The translations under genes were made by a program, and so were the position numbers. 64,000 nt of DNA from Phenylobacterium glaciei (GTDB taxonomy: Bacteria; Pseudomonadota; Alphaproteobacteria; Caulobacterales; Caulobacteraceae), in the NCBI RefSeq assembly GCF_016772415.1, contig NZ_JAGSGD010000001.1, positions 1,178,001 through 1,242,000 of the forward strand, read 5' to 3'. Numbering within the stretch: the stretch's first letter is position 1; each line of letters opens with the position of its first letter. The notes under the pieces are model-generated. The model was given only the letters and a program-made list of their open reading frames with translations, ran no database searches and was not told the origin of the DNA. Below are positions 1-8,505 of this stretch, piece by piece.

Positions 1-56
1 AAGCCGCGAACTCCCCCATATAGGACCCATCAACCCCTTTCGGCGTTAGTTGAGAC

Positions 57-314
57 ATGAGCCAAGTCACCATCTACACCAAGCCCTACTGCCCCTACTG
101 CGTCCGCGCGGTCTCCCTGCTGGAGAAGAAGGGCGTCGCGTTCACCGAGATCGAGGCCGCCTTCGATCCAGAGAAGCGCCAGGAAATGATGCAGCGGTCG
201 GGCGGCCGCGCCACCTTCCCGCAGATCTTCATCGGCGAGGAACACATCGGTGGCTGCGACGACATGATGGCCCTTGAACGGGACGGCAAGCTGGACCCCC
301 TGCTGGCCGCTTGA
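57..314 (+). CDS. grxC: Glutaredoxin 3 (GrxC)
   Basis: This 85-residue protein is a class I dithiol glutaredoxin that reduces disulfides and glutathione-mixed disulfides in the cytoplasm using GSH. The active site CPYC lies at residues 12-15 after an initial beta strand (VTIYTKPY). The cis-proline segment (TFPQIFI) and the GG-x-DD glutathione-binding segment follow at the expected spacing, and the length is normal for GrxC. The ATG at 57 starts directly before MSQVTIYTK. It is co-directional with the nitrilase and DUF1178 genes, but a 142-bp gap holding a repeat separates it from them. Confidence 0.95.
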   Translation: MSQVTIYTKPYCPYCVRAVSLLEKKGVAFTEIEAAFDPEKRQEMMQRSGGRATFPQIFIGEEHIGGCDDMMALERDGKLDPLLAA

Positions 315-347
315 GCCTTGCCAAGGTCGGGCTGAGGGGCTTCCAGC

Positions 348-447
348 GCGCTTTAGGCGAAGTGGAGACCGGTTCGCCGCCCGAAAGCGCGCCAAGTATG
401 AATCTAGAGCGCGGCTCCGATTTCATCGGAGCGAATAGCGCTCTAGA
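348..447. repeat. Double-hairpin intergenic repeat, family A copy 1
   Basis: Two adjacent palindromic units. The first has arms GCGCTTT (348-354) and AAAGCGC (384-390) with an inner GGCGAA/TTCGCC pair. The second has arms TCTAGAGCGC (403-412) and GCGCTCTAGA (438-447) with an inner CTCCGAT/ATCGGAG pair. The first unit recurs almost identically at 29791-29834. The element ends about 10 bp before the nitrilase ATG, so it covers that gene's ribosome-binding region. Confidence 0.8.
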
Positions 448-456
448 ACTGGACCC

Positions 457-1290
457 ATGACCTTGCGCGTCGGACTGATCCAGACCCGGACCCCCGCCAG
501 CCACGCCGCGGCGCTCGAACACCTGACGCCGCTGGTGCGCGAGGCCGCGGCCCAGGGCGCGACCTTCATCGCCACGCCCGAGGCCAGCAACATCCTGCAG
601 AAGGACAAGGCCGCCCTGCTGCCGCAGCTTAAAGCTCTGGCGGAAGACCCGGTGGTGCTGGGGCTGCAGGCGCTGGCCAAGGAGCTCGGCGTCTGGCTGC
701 TGATCGGCTCGGCCCTGGTGCTGCGCGAGGACGGCAAGGCCGCCAACCGCGCGGCGCTCATCTCGCCGGCCGGCGAGATCACCGCCACCTACGACAAGCT
801 GCACATGTTCGACGTCGACCTGCCCACCGGCGAGAGCGCCCGGGAGAGCGAGACCTACGAGCCCGGCGACCGGGCGGTCACGGCCCTGGCCGGCGACACC
901 CCGCTCGGCCTGACCATCTGCTACGACATGCGCTTCCCGGCGGTCTATCGGGCCCTCGCGCTCGCCGGCGCCCAGGTCATGCTGGTCCCGTCCGCCTTCA
1001 CCCGGCCGACGGGCGAGGCGCACTGGGAGATTCTGCTGCGCGCCCGGGCCATCGAGACCGGCAGCTTCGTTTTGGCCCCGGCCCAGGGCGGCTTCCACGA
1101 GGATCGCCGCGGCACCTGGGGCCATACGATCGCCATCGCTCCCTGGGGCGACATCCTCGGCGAACTGGCCCACGACGAGCCCGGCGTCCTGGTGGTGGAC
1201 CTCGACCTGGCCGCCGTCGCCAAGGCGCGGTCGGCGATCCCGGCGCTCGCCAATGCACGGGCCTTCGCCCCGCCCGCGGCCCTCGCATGA
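457..1290 (+). CDS. Carbon-nitrogen hydrolase (nitrilase superfamily, Nit-type amidase)
   Basis: A 277-residue cytoplasmic C-N hydrolase. The catalytic triad is visible: Glu42 (TPEAS), Lys114 (YDKLHMF) and Cys155 (TICYDMRFP). Length and motif context resemble the Nit1/Nit2 branch (deaminated glutathione amidase, omega-amidase) rather than true nitrilases. Placement beside a glutaredoxin gene fits a role in clearing deaminated glutathione, but that is inference. The stop overlaps the next gene's start by 4 bp (ATGA at 1287-1290), so the two genes are translationally coupled. Substrate is not determined by sequence alone. Confidence 0.88.
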   Translation: MTLRVGLIQTRTPASHAAALEHLTPLVREAAAQGATFIATPEASNILQKDKAALLPQLKALAEDPVVLGLQALAKELGVWLLIGSALVLREDGKAANRAALISPAGEITATYDKLHMFDVDLPTGESARESETYEPGDRAVTALAGDTPLGLTICYDMRFPAVYRALALAGAQVMLVPSAFTRPTGEAHWEILLRARAIETGSFVLAPAQGGFHEDRRGTWGHTIAIAPWGDILGELAHDEPGVLVVDLDLAAVAKARSAIPALANARAFAPPAALA

Positions 1291-1715
1291 TCCGCTATGC
1301 CCTGGCCTGCGACCACGCCCACGAGTTCGAGGGCTGGTTCGGCTCGTCGGACGACTACGAGGCCCAGACCGCCGCCGACCAGATCGGCTGCCCGACCTGC
1401 GGCTCCACGGCGGTCACCAAGCAGATCATGGCCCCCATGGTGGCCGGCACCAAGCGCAACAGCCCCGACATGACGCCCGCCGCCCGCGAGGTGATGATGC
1501 AGGCGATGGCGCAGGTGCGGCAGCACGTGGAAGACAACTTCGACTATGTCGGCGAGGACTTCGCCGCCGAGGCCCGAGCCATCCACGCCGGCGCCTCCGA
1601 GCAGCGCGGCATCTACGGCGAGGCATCCCCCGCCGAGGTCCGCGAACTGGCGCAGGAGGGCGTCAACATCGCGCCGCTCCCGCCCGCTCCGGTGAAGAAG
1701 GCGTCGCTGAACTAG
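1287..1715 (+). CDS. DUF1178 family protein
   Basis: A 142-residue protein of the DUF1178 family. The N-terminus reads MIRYALACDHAHEFEGWF and is followed by a CPTCGS knuckle near residue 35, so a zinc-ribbon-like Cys pair is likely. The second half is helical and charged. It overlaps the nitrilase gene by 4 bp. The nitrilase-DUF1178 order after a glutaredoxin is, to my knowledge, common in alphaproteobacteria, but no biochemical role is established. Confidence 0.85.
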   Translation: MIRYALACDHAHEFEGWFGSSDDYEAQTAADQIGCPTCGSTAVTKQIMAPMVAGTKRNSPDMTPAAREVMMQAMAQVRQHVEDNFDYVGEDFAAEARAIHAGASEQRGIYGEASPAEVRELAQEGVNIAPLPPAPVKKASLN

Positions 1716-1789
1716 GCGTCCCTGACCGGTCCGGATTGACCCTGGCCTGAGCGCGACCCATCGTCACCAGCTTGGGGTTGGGGCGAGCG

Positions 1790-3013
1790 ATGTGGAAATC
1801 AGATTGGCGCAACGCGCGTCCGTGGTTCGCGCTGACGGCGGCGCCCCTGGCCGTCGCCCTGCTGGGAGCCGAGGCCAAGCCCGCCGATATCGTCTCCACA
1901 CCAGCCCCCTCAGCCGGGGCGAGTCGTGAGACGACCCCTACTTACTGGCAGGTGACCCAGACCGGCGACAAACGGCAGGACATGCCGGACTCCAAGTTCT
2001 GCATGTACAAGCAACTGCCGACCGAGTTCACGGCTTTCGCCAAGGCGGTCTCTGTCTCTGGACTTCAGGAGTGTACGCACAAGGTTGCCCAGGCCACCGA
2101 CGGGACCTCTGTTTCGGAAATGTCCTGCAAGATGAAGCTGAGCGAGACCCTCATCATGCATAGCCTGTTCAAGACTTGGGGTACGCCCCATGATCTCCAC
2201 ACGCGCATGGAGACACGAAGCGAGGGGTTTGGGCCGGACTTCGACAAGCCGCACTTCACCGAAACGCGAATGGTCTATATCGGCGAGTGCCCGCTCAATG
2301 TGAAACCGGGCCAGTACTTGACGCCGGACGGCGAAATTTACGATCCGATGAACAGCCTGTTCAAGCCTCCGACCGAGGCTGAGATCGCCGCCGACAAGGT
2401 ACGTCTGGCCGCGATCGTCCCCCCGCCCATCGTCGTCACGCCGGAATCGAAACGCGTGGTCGAGGGGCGCTTCGAGGTGGTCTGTTCATCCTCCCGGAAG
2501 TGGGGCCGGTTGAAGGTTGCCGATGAGGTGTTCCCCTTCGGTGCGCCCAACCAGCACTGGCGCGCCCGGCCCGAGATTGGCGTTTCGGCGCTGGGTGAGC
2601 ATCTGCTGATCTGGCATGTCGACACTGCGGACCTGGCGGTGGAGGAGTTCGATACAGAGCCGAACTACACCGTGCGCGTGGGCAGGGACTACGTCTTCAC
2701 CCCGCCCATCGCCCAGCACGACAGCGTCACGGCGCACGGAAACCCGTCCATGTCGTCCAAGGCGCGCGCCAAGGACTTCGCCCGCAAGGTGGCGGACGAA
2801 CGCGGCGAAACCAATTGCGACCTTCAGTCCTGCTTCACCTCGGACGGCGAGGGCGAGCGGTTCTTCAAGGCTTTCGACCGGGTCGCGGCGAAGGGCGGTG
2901 ATCTGACCATATCCGCGCTGGACGCCAAGGGGCCCGTGACCGTGCGGTATTCGCTCAAGGGGCTTGGCGGAATCATCAAACGTCTTGAGGCGTGCACGGC
3001 TCCTGTGGCCTGA
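1790..3013 (+). CDS. Exported hypothetical protein, possibly DUF3617-like
   Basis: A protein of about 407 residues if read from the ATG at 1790 (MWKSDWRNARPW); a TTG 18 bp upstream is also open. The N-terminus has a basic stretch and a hydrophobic segment (ALTAAPLAVALLGAEA), consistent with export. Residues about 45-170 carry spaced cysteines and a layout that reminds me of DUF3617 periplasmic proteins (weak assignment). The C-terminal half is not recognised. It stands alone between the DUF1178 gene and the M20 peptidase gene. Confidence 0.7.
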   Translation: MWKSDWRNARPWFALTAAPLAVALLGAEAKPADIVSTPAPSAGASRETTPTYWQVTQTGDKRQDMPDSKFCMYKQLPTEFTAFAKAVSVSGLQECTHKVAQATDGTSVSEMSCKMKLSETLIMHSLFKTWGTPHDLHTRMETRSEGFGPDFDKPHFTETRMVYIGECPLNVKPGQYLTPDGEIYDPMNSLFKPPTEAEIAADKVRLAAIVPPPIVVTPESKRVVEGRFEVVCSSSRKWGRLKVADEVFPFGAPNQHWRARPEIGVSALGEHLLIWHVDTADLAVEEFDTEPNYTVRVGRDYVFTPPIAQHDSVTAHGNPSMSSKARAKDFARKVADERGETNCDLQSCFTSDGEGERFFKAFDRVAAKGGDLTISALDAKGPVTVRYSLKGLGGIIKRLEACTAPVA

Positions 3014-3129
3014 GACTGTTGCGCCCAAATTGAGCGTCCAGGCACGCCGTTGCGGAACTGCCGTACTGCACCTTGTCGCGCGCTCGAGCGGCGCCTACGA
3101 TCTGCGCAAAGCGTAACCAGGGCCCGTCC

Positions 3130-4536
3130 ATGAAACTCACCCTCCTCGCCGCCATCGGCGCCGCGACCCTTTCGGCCTCCTCCGCCCAGGCTCAGAGCCG
3201 GCCCGACCAGGTCGCCTTCCGGGCGCTCTACAAGGAGCTGGTGGAGACCAACACCACGCTTTCGGTGGGCAGCTGCACCGCCGCCGCCGAGAAGATGGGC
3301 GCGCGTCTCAAGGCCGCTGGCTACGCCGACAAGGACGTGACGATCCTGGTCCCCACCGAGCGTCCCAAGGACGGCGCCCTGGTGGCGACGCTGGCCGGGA
3401 CCGACGCCAAGGCCAAACCCATCATGCTGCTGGCCCACATCGACGTGGTGGAGGCCAACCGCGCCGACTGGGAGCGCGATCCCTTCACCCTGATCGAGGA
3501 GGGCGGCTACTTCTACGCCCGCGGCGCCAGCGACGATAAGGCCATGGCCTCGGTCTTCACCGACTCGATGATCCGCTACAAGACCGAGGGCTTCAAACCC
3601 CGGCGCGGCCTGAAGCTGGTGCTCACCTGCGGCGAGGAAACCTCCGACACCTTCGACGGAGTCGAGTGGATGCTGAAGACCCACCGCCCGATGATGGACG
3701 CGCAGTTCGCCCTGAACGAGGGCGGCGCGGGCCGCCTGGACGCCAAGGGCAATCGCCAGTTCCTGGGCATCCAGGCCGGCGAGAAGGTCTATCAGGACTT
3801 CACCCTGGTCACGACCAACCCCGGTGGCCACTCCTCGCGGCCGTCCAAGGACAACGCCATTTACCACCTGTCGGCCGCGCTCAGCCGCCTGGGCGCCTAT
3901 GACTTCCCGATCCATCTGAACGAGGCCACCAAGAACCACTTCGAGAAGATGTCGGTGATCGAGGGCGGCGCCTCGGGCGCGGCCATGGCCGCCGTGGCCA
4001 AGGACCCCACCGACGCCGCCGCCGTGGCCGAGGTGGTCAAGGACGCCAGCCGCAACTCGATGATGCGCACCACCTGCGTGGCCACCATGGTCAATGCGGG
4101 CCACGCGCCCAACGCCCTGCCGCAGCGGGCCGAGGCCAACGTCAACTGCCGCATCCTGCCGGGCGAGAGCCTGGACTCGGTGAAGGCCCAGCTGATCAAG
4201 GTGTTCGCCGACGACAAGATCGCCGTGACCCTGGTGGGAACCCCCAGCCCGGTGTCGCCGCCGCCGCCGCTCACCAAGGCCATCGTCGGCCCCATCGAGC
4301 AGGTGTCCAAGGCGATGTGGCCGGGCGTGCCCTTCGTGCCCGCCATGTCCACCGGCGCCACCGACAGCCGCTTCACCAACGCCGCCGGCATCCCCAGCTA
4401 CGGCCTCTCAGGCATGTTCGGCGACCCGGACGGCGGCGGGGTCCACGGCCTGAACGAGCGCATCCGCGTCCGCTCGCTCTATGAAGGCCGCGACTTCCTC
4501 TATTCGGTGGTCAAGCTCTACGCGATGCAGAAGTAG
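3130..4536 (+). CDS. Exported M20 family metallopeptidase
   Basis: A 468-residue dizinc peptidase of the M20/M25/M40 group. I start it at the ATG at 3130 because that gives a clean signal peptide (MKLTLLAAIGAATLSA, ending in AQA near residue 21); the frame is open further upstream. Metal ligands and the catalytic pair are visible as LLAHIDVV (His, Asp), GASDDKA (bridging Asp), CGEET (Glu-Glu) and NEGG. The dimerisation insertion (NPGGHSSRP) is present. The likely role is periplasmic dipeptide or aminoacyl hydrolysis. Confidence 0.9.
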   Translation: MKLTLLAAIGAATLSASSAQAQSRPDQVAFRALYKELVETNTTLSVGSCTAAAEKMGARLKAAGYADKDVTILVPTERPKDGALVATLAGTDAKAKPIMLLAHIDVVEANRADWERDPFTLIEEGGYFYARGASDDKAMASVFTDSMIRYKTEGFKPRRGLKLVLTCGEETSDTFDGVEWMLKTHRPMMDAQFALNEGGAGRLDAKGNRQFLGIQAGEKVYQDFTLVTTNPGGHSSRPSKDNAIYHLSAALSRLGAYDFPIHLNEATKNHFEKMSVIEGGASGAAMAAVAKDPTDAAAVAEVVKDASRNSMMRTTCVATMVNAGHAPNALPQRAEANVNCRILPGESLDSVKAQLIKVFADDKIAVTLVGTPSPVSPPPPLTKAIVGPIEQVSKAMWPGVPFVPAMSTGATDSRFTNAAGIPSYGLSGMFGDPDGGGVHGLNERIRVRSLYEGRDFLYSVVKLYAMQK

Positions 4537-4562
4537 GCGCCGCGCCGCCGGCCCCTTTCCGT

Positions 4563-4607
4563 CCTCCCGGAAAACTGGCATCTCTCCTGCCAGTAGTTTT
4601 CGGGAGG
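4563..4607 (+). promoter_or_regulatory. Hairpin covering the sulfatase Shine-Dalgarno
   Basis: The left arm at 4563-4580 (CCTCCCGGAAAACTGGCA) pairs with the right arm at 4588-4607 around a 7-nt loop, with one slipped base and a 2-nt bulge. The right arm ends in GGGAGG, which is the ribosome-binding site 5 nt before the sulfatase ATG at 4613. The structure would sequester that site. No U-run follows, so it is not a standard intrinsic terminator. Confidence 0.6.
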
Positions 4608-4612
4608 ATGGC

Positions 4613-6844
4613 ATGGCTGCGAAGATCGGGGCGACCCTGGCGGACTCCACGCCTTACTGGCCGCCCGCGCCGACGCCGCCGAAGGGCGCGCCCAACATCC
4701 TGGTGGTGCTGTTCGACGATGTCGGCTTTTCCGACTTCGGCTGCTATGGCTCGCCCATCAAGACGCCGACCATCGATGCGCTGGCCGCCGACGGCCTGCG
4801 CTATACAGGCTTCCACACCACGGCCATGTGCTCGACGACCCGGGCGGCGCTGCTGACCGGGCGCAACCACCACTCGGTGGGGATGGGTTGCCTGTCGAAC
4901 TTCGACTCAGGCTTCCCCGGCTATCGCGGCAAGATCGCCCGCGAGGCCGGGACCCTGCCGGAGATGCTGAAACCCCATGGCTACTCGACCTACATGGTGG
5001 GCAAGTGGCATGCGACGCCGCTGACCGAGACGGGGCCCTCGGGCCCCTTCGACGGCTGGCCCCTGGGCCGTGGCTTCGACCGCTTCTACGGCTTCATGGA
5101 CGCCGAGACCGACCAGTTCGCTCCCGAGTTGGTGCGCGACAACACACCTATCGAGCAGCCCACGAGCTACGCCGAGGGCTATCACCTCACCGCCGATCTG
5201 GTGGACCAGTCGATCCGCTTCATCGCCGACCATCAGGCCGATGCGCCCGACAAGCCTTGGCTGCTGTGGCTGGCGCCCGCCGCCTGCCACGCCCCGCACC
5301 AGGCGCCGCAGGAGATCATCAAGAGCTACGATCCGCTCTTCGAACACGGCTGGGACGTGGAGCGCGAACAGCGCCTGGCCCGCCAGAAGGCCATGGGGAT
5401 TGTGCCCGCCGACACCGCCATGCCCGACCGCAACGACGGCATTCGCGCCTGGGACGACTGCCTGCCCGACGATAAGCGTGTCTTCACCCGCCTGCAGAGC
5501 GCTTTCGCCGGCATGCTCGACCATGCCGACCGCCACATCGCCCGGCTGGTGGCCTTCCTCGAAGAGGCCGGGATCAAGGACGACACCCTGATCGTCGTCA
5601 TGTCCGACAATGGCGCCAGCCAGGAGGGCGGACCCCTGGGCATGGTCAACGCCATGGGCCCCTACAATCTGAAGTTCGAGCCCATGGCCGAGAAGCTGGC
5701 CCGGCTGGACGACATCGGCGGCCCCGACAGCCATTCCAACTTCCCGCAGGGCTGGGCCATGGCCTCCAACACCCCGCTGCGCCGCTACAAGCAGAACACC
5801 CACGGCGGCGGCATCCGCGATCCCCTGGTGATCAGCTGGAAGAACGGCCTGGCCGCGCGCGGCGAGCTTCGCACCCAGTTCGCCCATGTCAGCGACTTCA
5901 CCCCGACCCTGCTGGACATCCTGGGGATCGAGCCGCCCACGGTGATCGCCGGCGTCCCGCAGATGCCGCTGGAGGGCGTCAGCTTCGCCGCATCGCTGAA
6001 GGACCCCGCAGTCCCCAGCAAGAGCAAGTCCCAGCACTTCGAGATGTTCGGCCACAGGGGCCTCTGGAAGGATGGCTGGAAGGCCGTGGCTTTCCACCCT
6101 CCGGGCACGCCCTTCGATACCGATGTCTGGGAGCTCTACCACCTCGACGCCGACTTCTCGGAGACGAAGGACCTGGCGGCCTCCGAGCCGGAAAAGTTGG
6201 CCGCCCTGGTCGCCGACTGGTGGAAGGCCGCCGAGACCTACAAGGTCCTGCCCCTGGACGACCGCTTCGGCCCGCGCTTCGCCGAGAACGCCCTGCGCTA
6301 TCACGGCGCCCGCAAGCGCTTCGTCTTCCACCCCGGCATGGGGCATCTGCCGGCCGACGTGGCCCCCGACGTACGTAGCCGCTCCTACATCATCGAGGCC
6401 GAGGCGATCATCCCGCCCGGCGGCGCGGAGGGCGTGCTGCTCTCCCATGGCGACGCCACCTGCGGCTACAGCTTCTACGTCCAGGACGGCCGGCTGCATC
6501 ACACCCTGAACGTCGGCGGCGCACTGGCGACAGTGAGCTCCGCCGGGGCCATTCCGGCAGGCCTGCACAAGCTAGCCCTGCGCTGCCGCCAGGGCTCCGA
6601 CGGGCGCACCTTCACCCTGGCCGTCGATGGCCAGGTGGTGGGTGAGACGAAGACCCATATCGGCTTCGCCACCTTCATCTCCTGGTCGGGCCTGGACATC
6701 GGCCGTGACCGGGGCAGCCCCGTCGCCCCCTACGCGGCGCCCTTCACCTTCACCGGCAAGCTGCGCCGGGTGATCGTCACCATGGACGCCGATCAGGAAC
6801 TGGACGGAGACCTGCTGGGCGAGGCGGAGATGGCGCGGCAGTAG
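4613..6844 (+). CDS. Arylsulfatase (type I, formylglycine-dependent)
   Basis: A 743-residue sulfatase starting at the ATG at 4613 behind GGGAGG. The alkaline-phosphatase-like metal site begins with FDDVGFSDFG (Asp35, Asp36). The signature CSTTRAALLTGR places Cys73 as the residue converted to formylglycine. A downstream MSDNGAS carries the remaining metal ligands. The last 150 or so residues form a beta-rich lectin-like domain (SFYVQDGRLHHTLN). There is no signal peptide, so it looks cytoplasmic or needs another export route. A TetR gene follows head-to-head, 4 bp away. Substrate is unknown. Confidence 0.92.
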   Translation: MAAKIGATLADSTPYWPPAPTPPKGAPNILVVLFDDVGFSDFGCYGSPIKTPTIDALAADGLRYTGFHTTAMCSTTRAALLTGRNHHSVGMGCLSNFDSGFPGYRGKIAREAGTLPEMLKPHGYSTYMVGKWHATPLTETGPSGPFDGWPLGRGFDRFYGFMDAETDQFAPELVRDNTPIEQPTSYAEGYHLTADLVDQSIRFIADHQADAPDKPWLLWLAPAACHAPHQAPQEIIKSYDPLFEHGWDVEREQRLARQKAMGIVPADTAMPDRNDGIRAWDDCLPDDKRVFTRLQSAFAGMLDHADRHIARLVAFLEEAGIKDDTLIVVMSDNGASQEGGPLGMVNAMGPYNLKFEPMAEKLARLDDIGGPDSHSNFPQGWAMASNTPLRRYKQNTHGGGIRDPLVISWKNGLAARGELRTQFAHVSDFTPTLLDILGIEPPTVIAGVPQMPLEGVSFAASLKDPAVPSKSKSQHFEMFGHRGLWKDGWKAVAFHPPGTPFDTDVWELYHLDADFSETKDLAASEPEKLAALVADWWKAAETYKVLPLDDRFGPRFAENALRYHGARKRFVFHPGMGHLPADVAPDVRSRSYIIEAEAIIPPGGAEGVLLSHGDATCGYSFYVQDGRLHHTLNVGGALATVSSAGAIPAGLHKLALRCRQGSDGRTFTLAVDGQVVGETKTHIGFATFISWSGLDIGRDRGSPVAPYAAPFTFTGKLRRVIVTMDADQELDGDLLGEAEMARQ

Positions 6845-6848
6845 GCCG

Positions 6849-7394
6849 CTACGTCGCCACGGCTTGGGCCGCGGCGTGGAGCATGTCGGCGACCGCTTGC
6901 GGGCTGGCCGGCGCGGCGCCCGCCAGCCAGGTGCTCAGCAGGCCCATCTGTCCCCCAGCCAATTGCGCCGCCAGCAGGCCGGGGTTCTGGACCTCAGGCC
7001 GCGTCCGCAGCCGCGCCTCGATGAGACCCGCCAGGGTCTTGGCCAACAGGGGCCGGGTCGGGCCGGCGAACAGGACGTTGCCCACCCGGCGGTTCTCCCA
7101 GAAGTGCTCCACCACCGCCAGCAGGCGCGCGTCGTCGTGCTGCGGCCCGAGCATGTCGGCCAGCACCCCGAAGGGCGATGATAGGCCTTCCCTCAGCAGC
7201 TCGTCCTTGCCCTCATAGTGCTCGTAGAAGGTCGAGCGCCCGACCCCCGCGCGGGCGATGATGTCGGCGACCTTTAGCTGGTCGTAGCGGCGCTCCAGCA
7301 CCAGTTCGACGAAGGCGTCGAACAGGGCGGCCTTGGTGCGCTGGACCGGCCGGCTGTCTGCGAGATCCACCACGATCACCTCCGGCCCGGACAA
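6849..7394 (-). CDS. TetR/AcrR family transcriptional repressor
   Basis: A repressor of up to 181 residues with an N-terminal TetR helix-turn-helix (ADIIARAGVGRSTFYEHYEGK) and a diverse ligand-binding C-terminus. The longest start is TTG at 7394; GTG codons at 7379 and just downstream are alternatives. It is convergent with the sulfatase gene (4-bp gap) and divergent from the methyltransferase gene at 7524. The intergenic space holds several TGTCCGG inverted repeats, which are plausible operators for this protein. Confidence 0.88.
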   Translation of the reverse strand: MSGPEVIVVDLADSRPVQRTKAALFDAFVELVLERRYDQLKVADIIARAGVGRSTFYEHYEGKDELLREGLSSPFGVLADMLGPQHDDARLLAVVEHFWENRRVGNVLFAGPTRPLLAKTLAGLIEARLRTRPEVQNPGLLAAQLAGGQMGLLSTWLAGAAPASPQAVADMLHAAAQAVAT

Positions 7395-7457
7395 TGCAGG
7401 CGCGATGTCCGGAAACCGGACAATCTCCCCGCCGTGTCCGGCCGCAGCAGGCCGGAC
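7381..7457. promoter_or_regulatory. Cluster of TCCGG inverted repeats, candidate TetR operators
   Basis: Three palindromes share one half-site. TCCGG-C-CCGGA lies at 7381-7391. A perfect 17-bp palindrome TGTCCGGAAACCGGACA lies at 7406-7422. Arms GTCCGGCC (7436-7443) and GGCCGGAC (7450-7457) flank 6 bp. They fill the divergent region between the TetR and methyltransferase genes; the first overlaps the longest TetR start. Repeated half-sites at a regulator's own promoter suggest autoregulation. Confidence 0.65.
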
Positions 7458-7523
7458 TGGCGCTAGAGGTTAGGGCCAGGGCGGGGCGATGCAAGGCCCC
7501 GCTGATCCCGCCGGAGCCCGCCC

Positions 7524-8495
7524 ATGACCGCCGAACCCGCCCGCCGAAACCCGCACAGCCACATGTGGTTGATGGCCGTGATCGGCGTCGCCGCCGGCCT
7601 GGCCTTCATGATCTTCGTTCCGAGGCTGACGGTGGTGTCGAAGTCCCTGCTGCTGTTCGCCGGCTTCCACATCGTCGGCGGGGTGGTCCTGCTGAGCACC
7701 CTCTATGTCGCCGGCCTCAGAGATCAGGTCCGCCGGCTTGGCGGCGGCGCGCGGCCGGCGCGAACCTACGACTTCGGTTGGGGGCCGGGCTGGATGAACG
7801 GCCTGGCCATCGCCGCTCTCATCGCCCTGGCCACGGCCGTTGTCCTGCAACTCACCCATCCGGGCGCCTGGCCCCTCGCTTTCGCCCTGGTGGCCGCCTC
7901 GGGCCTGCTGCTGACGGGCAATGCGGTGATGCGCTGCTTCCGCCGAACCGATCATGTGGTCCTGCCCATGGTGGACCTGCTGTCGAGCGACCATGACCTG
8001 GTGCTCGACGCCGGCTGCGGCAGCGGGCGGACCGCGATCGCGCTTTCCCGCATCCTGAAGAAGGGCAGGGTCGTGGGCCTCGACCGCTTCGACGCCGGCT
8101 ATATCGACGATGGCGGCCGTGCTCTGCTGGACCACAACCTCAGGCTCGCCGGCCTCGCGGGCAAGGTCCGGGTGGAGACCGGGGACCTGACCGACATGGC
8201 CTTCGCCGACAACCACTTCGACGCCGCCGTCAGCACCCACGTCTACGACCATCTGGGGCGTCAGAAGCTGAAGGCGCTGTGCGAGACCCGTCGCGTGCTC
8301 AAGCCCGGCGGCCGCTTCCTGATGGGGGTTTGGGTCCCTGGCCTGACCATGTTCGCTGTGGCCAACATCCTGTCCTTGTTCCTGACCACCAAGACGCAAT
8401 GGCGGACCCTGGCCGAGCAGGCGGGATTCCGGGTGATCGACGAGGGCATGTTCAACCACGCCTGGTTCGTGCTGCTGGAAAAGCCCTCCGCCTGA
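7524..8495 (+). CDS. Membrane-anchored class I SAM-dependent methyltransferase
   Basis: A 323-residue protein. The first 135 residues contain about four hydrophobic segments (for example MWLMAVIGVAAGLAFMIF and GLAIAALIALATAVVL). A Rossmann methyltransferase domain follows, with motif I VLDAGCGSGRT near residue 155, an acidic strand end (GLDRFD) and the post-motif LKPGGRFLMG. The fusion puts the catalytic domain at the inner membrane, suggesting a lipid or quinone-like substrate (inference). It is divergent from the TetR gene across palindromic sites. Confidence 0.82.
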   Translation: MTAEPARRNPHSHMWLMAVIGVAAGLAFMIFVPRLTVVSKSLLLFAGFHIVGGVVLLSTLYVAGLRDQVRRLGGGARPARTYDFGWGPGWMNGLAIAALIALATAVVLQLTHPGAWPLAFALVAASGLLLTGNAVMRCFRRTDHVVLPMVDLLSSDHDLVLDAGCGSGRTAIALSRILKKGRVVGLDRFDAGYIDDGGRALLDHNLRLAGLAGKVRVETGDLTDMAFADNHFDAAVSTHVYDHLGRQKLKALCETRRVLKPGGRFLMGVWVPGLTMFAVANILSLFLTTKTQWRTLAEQAGFRVIDEGMFNHAWFVLLEKPSA

Positions 8496-8505
8496 GGCTT
8501 GAGAG

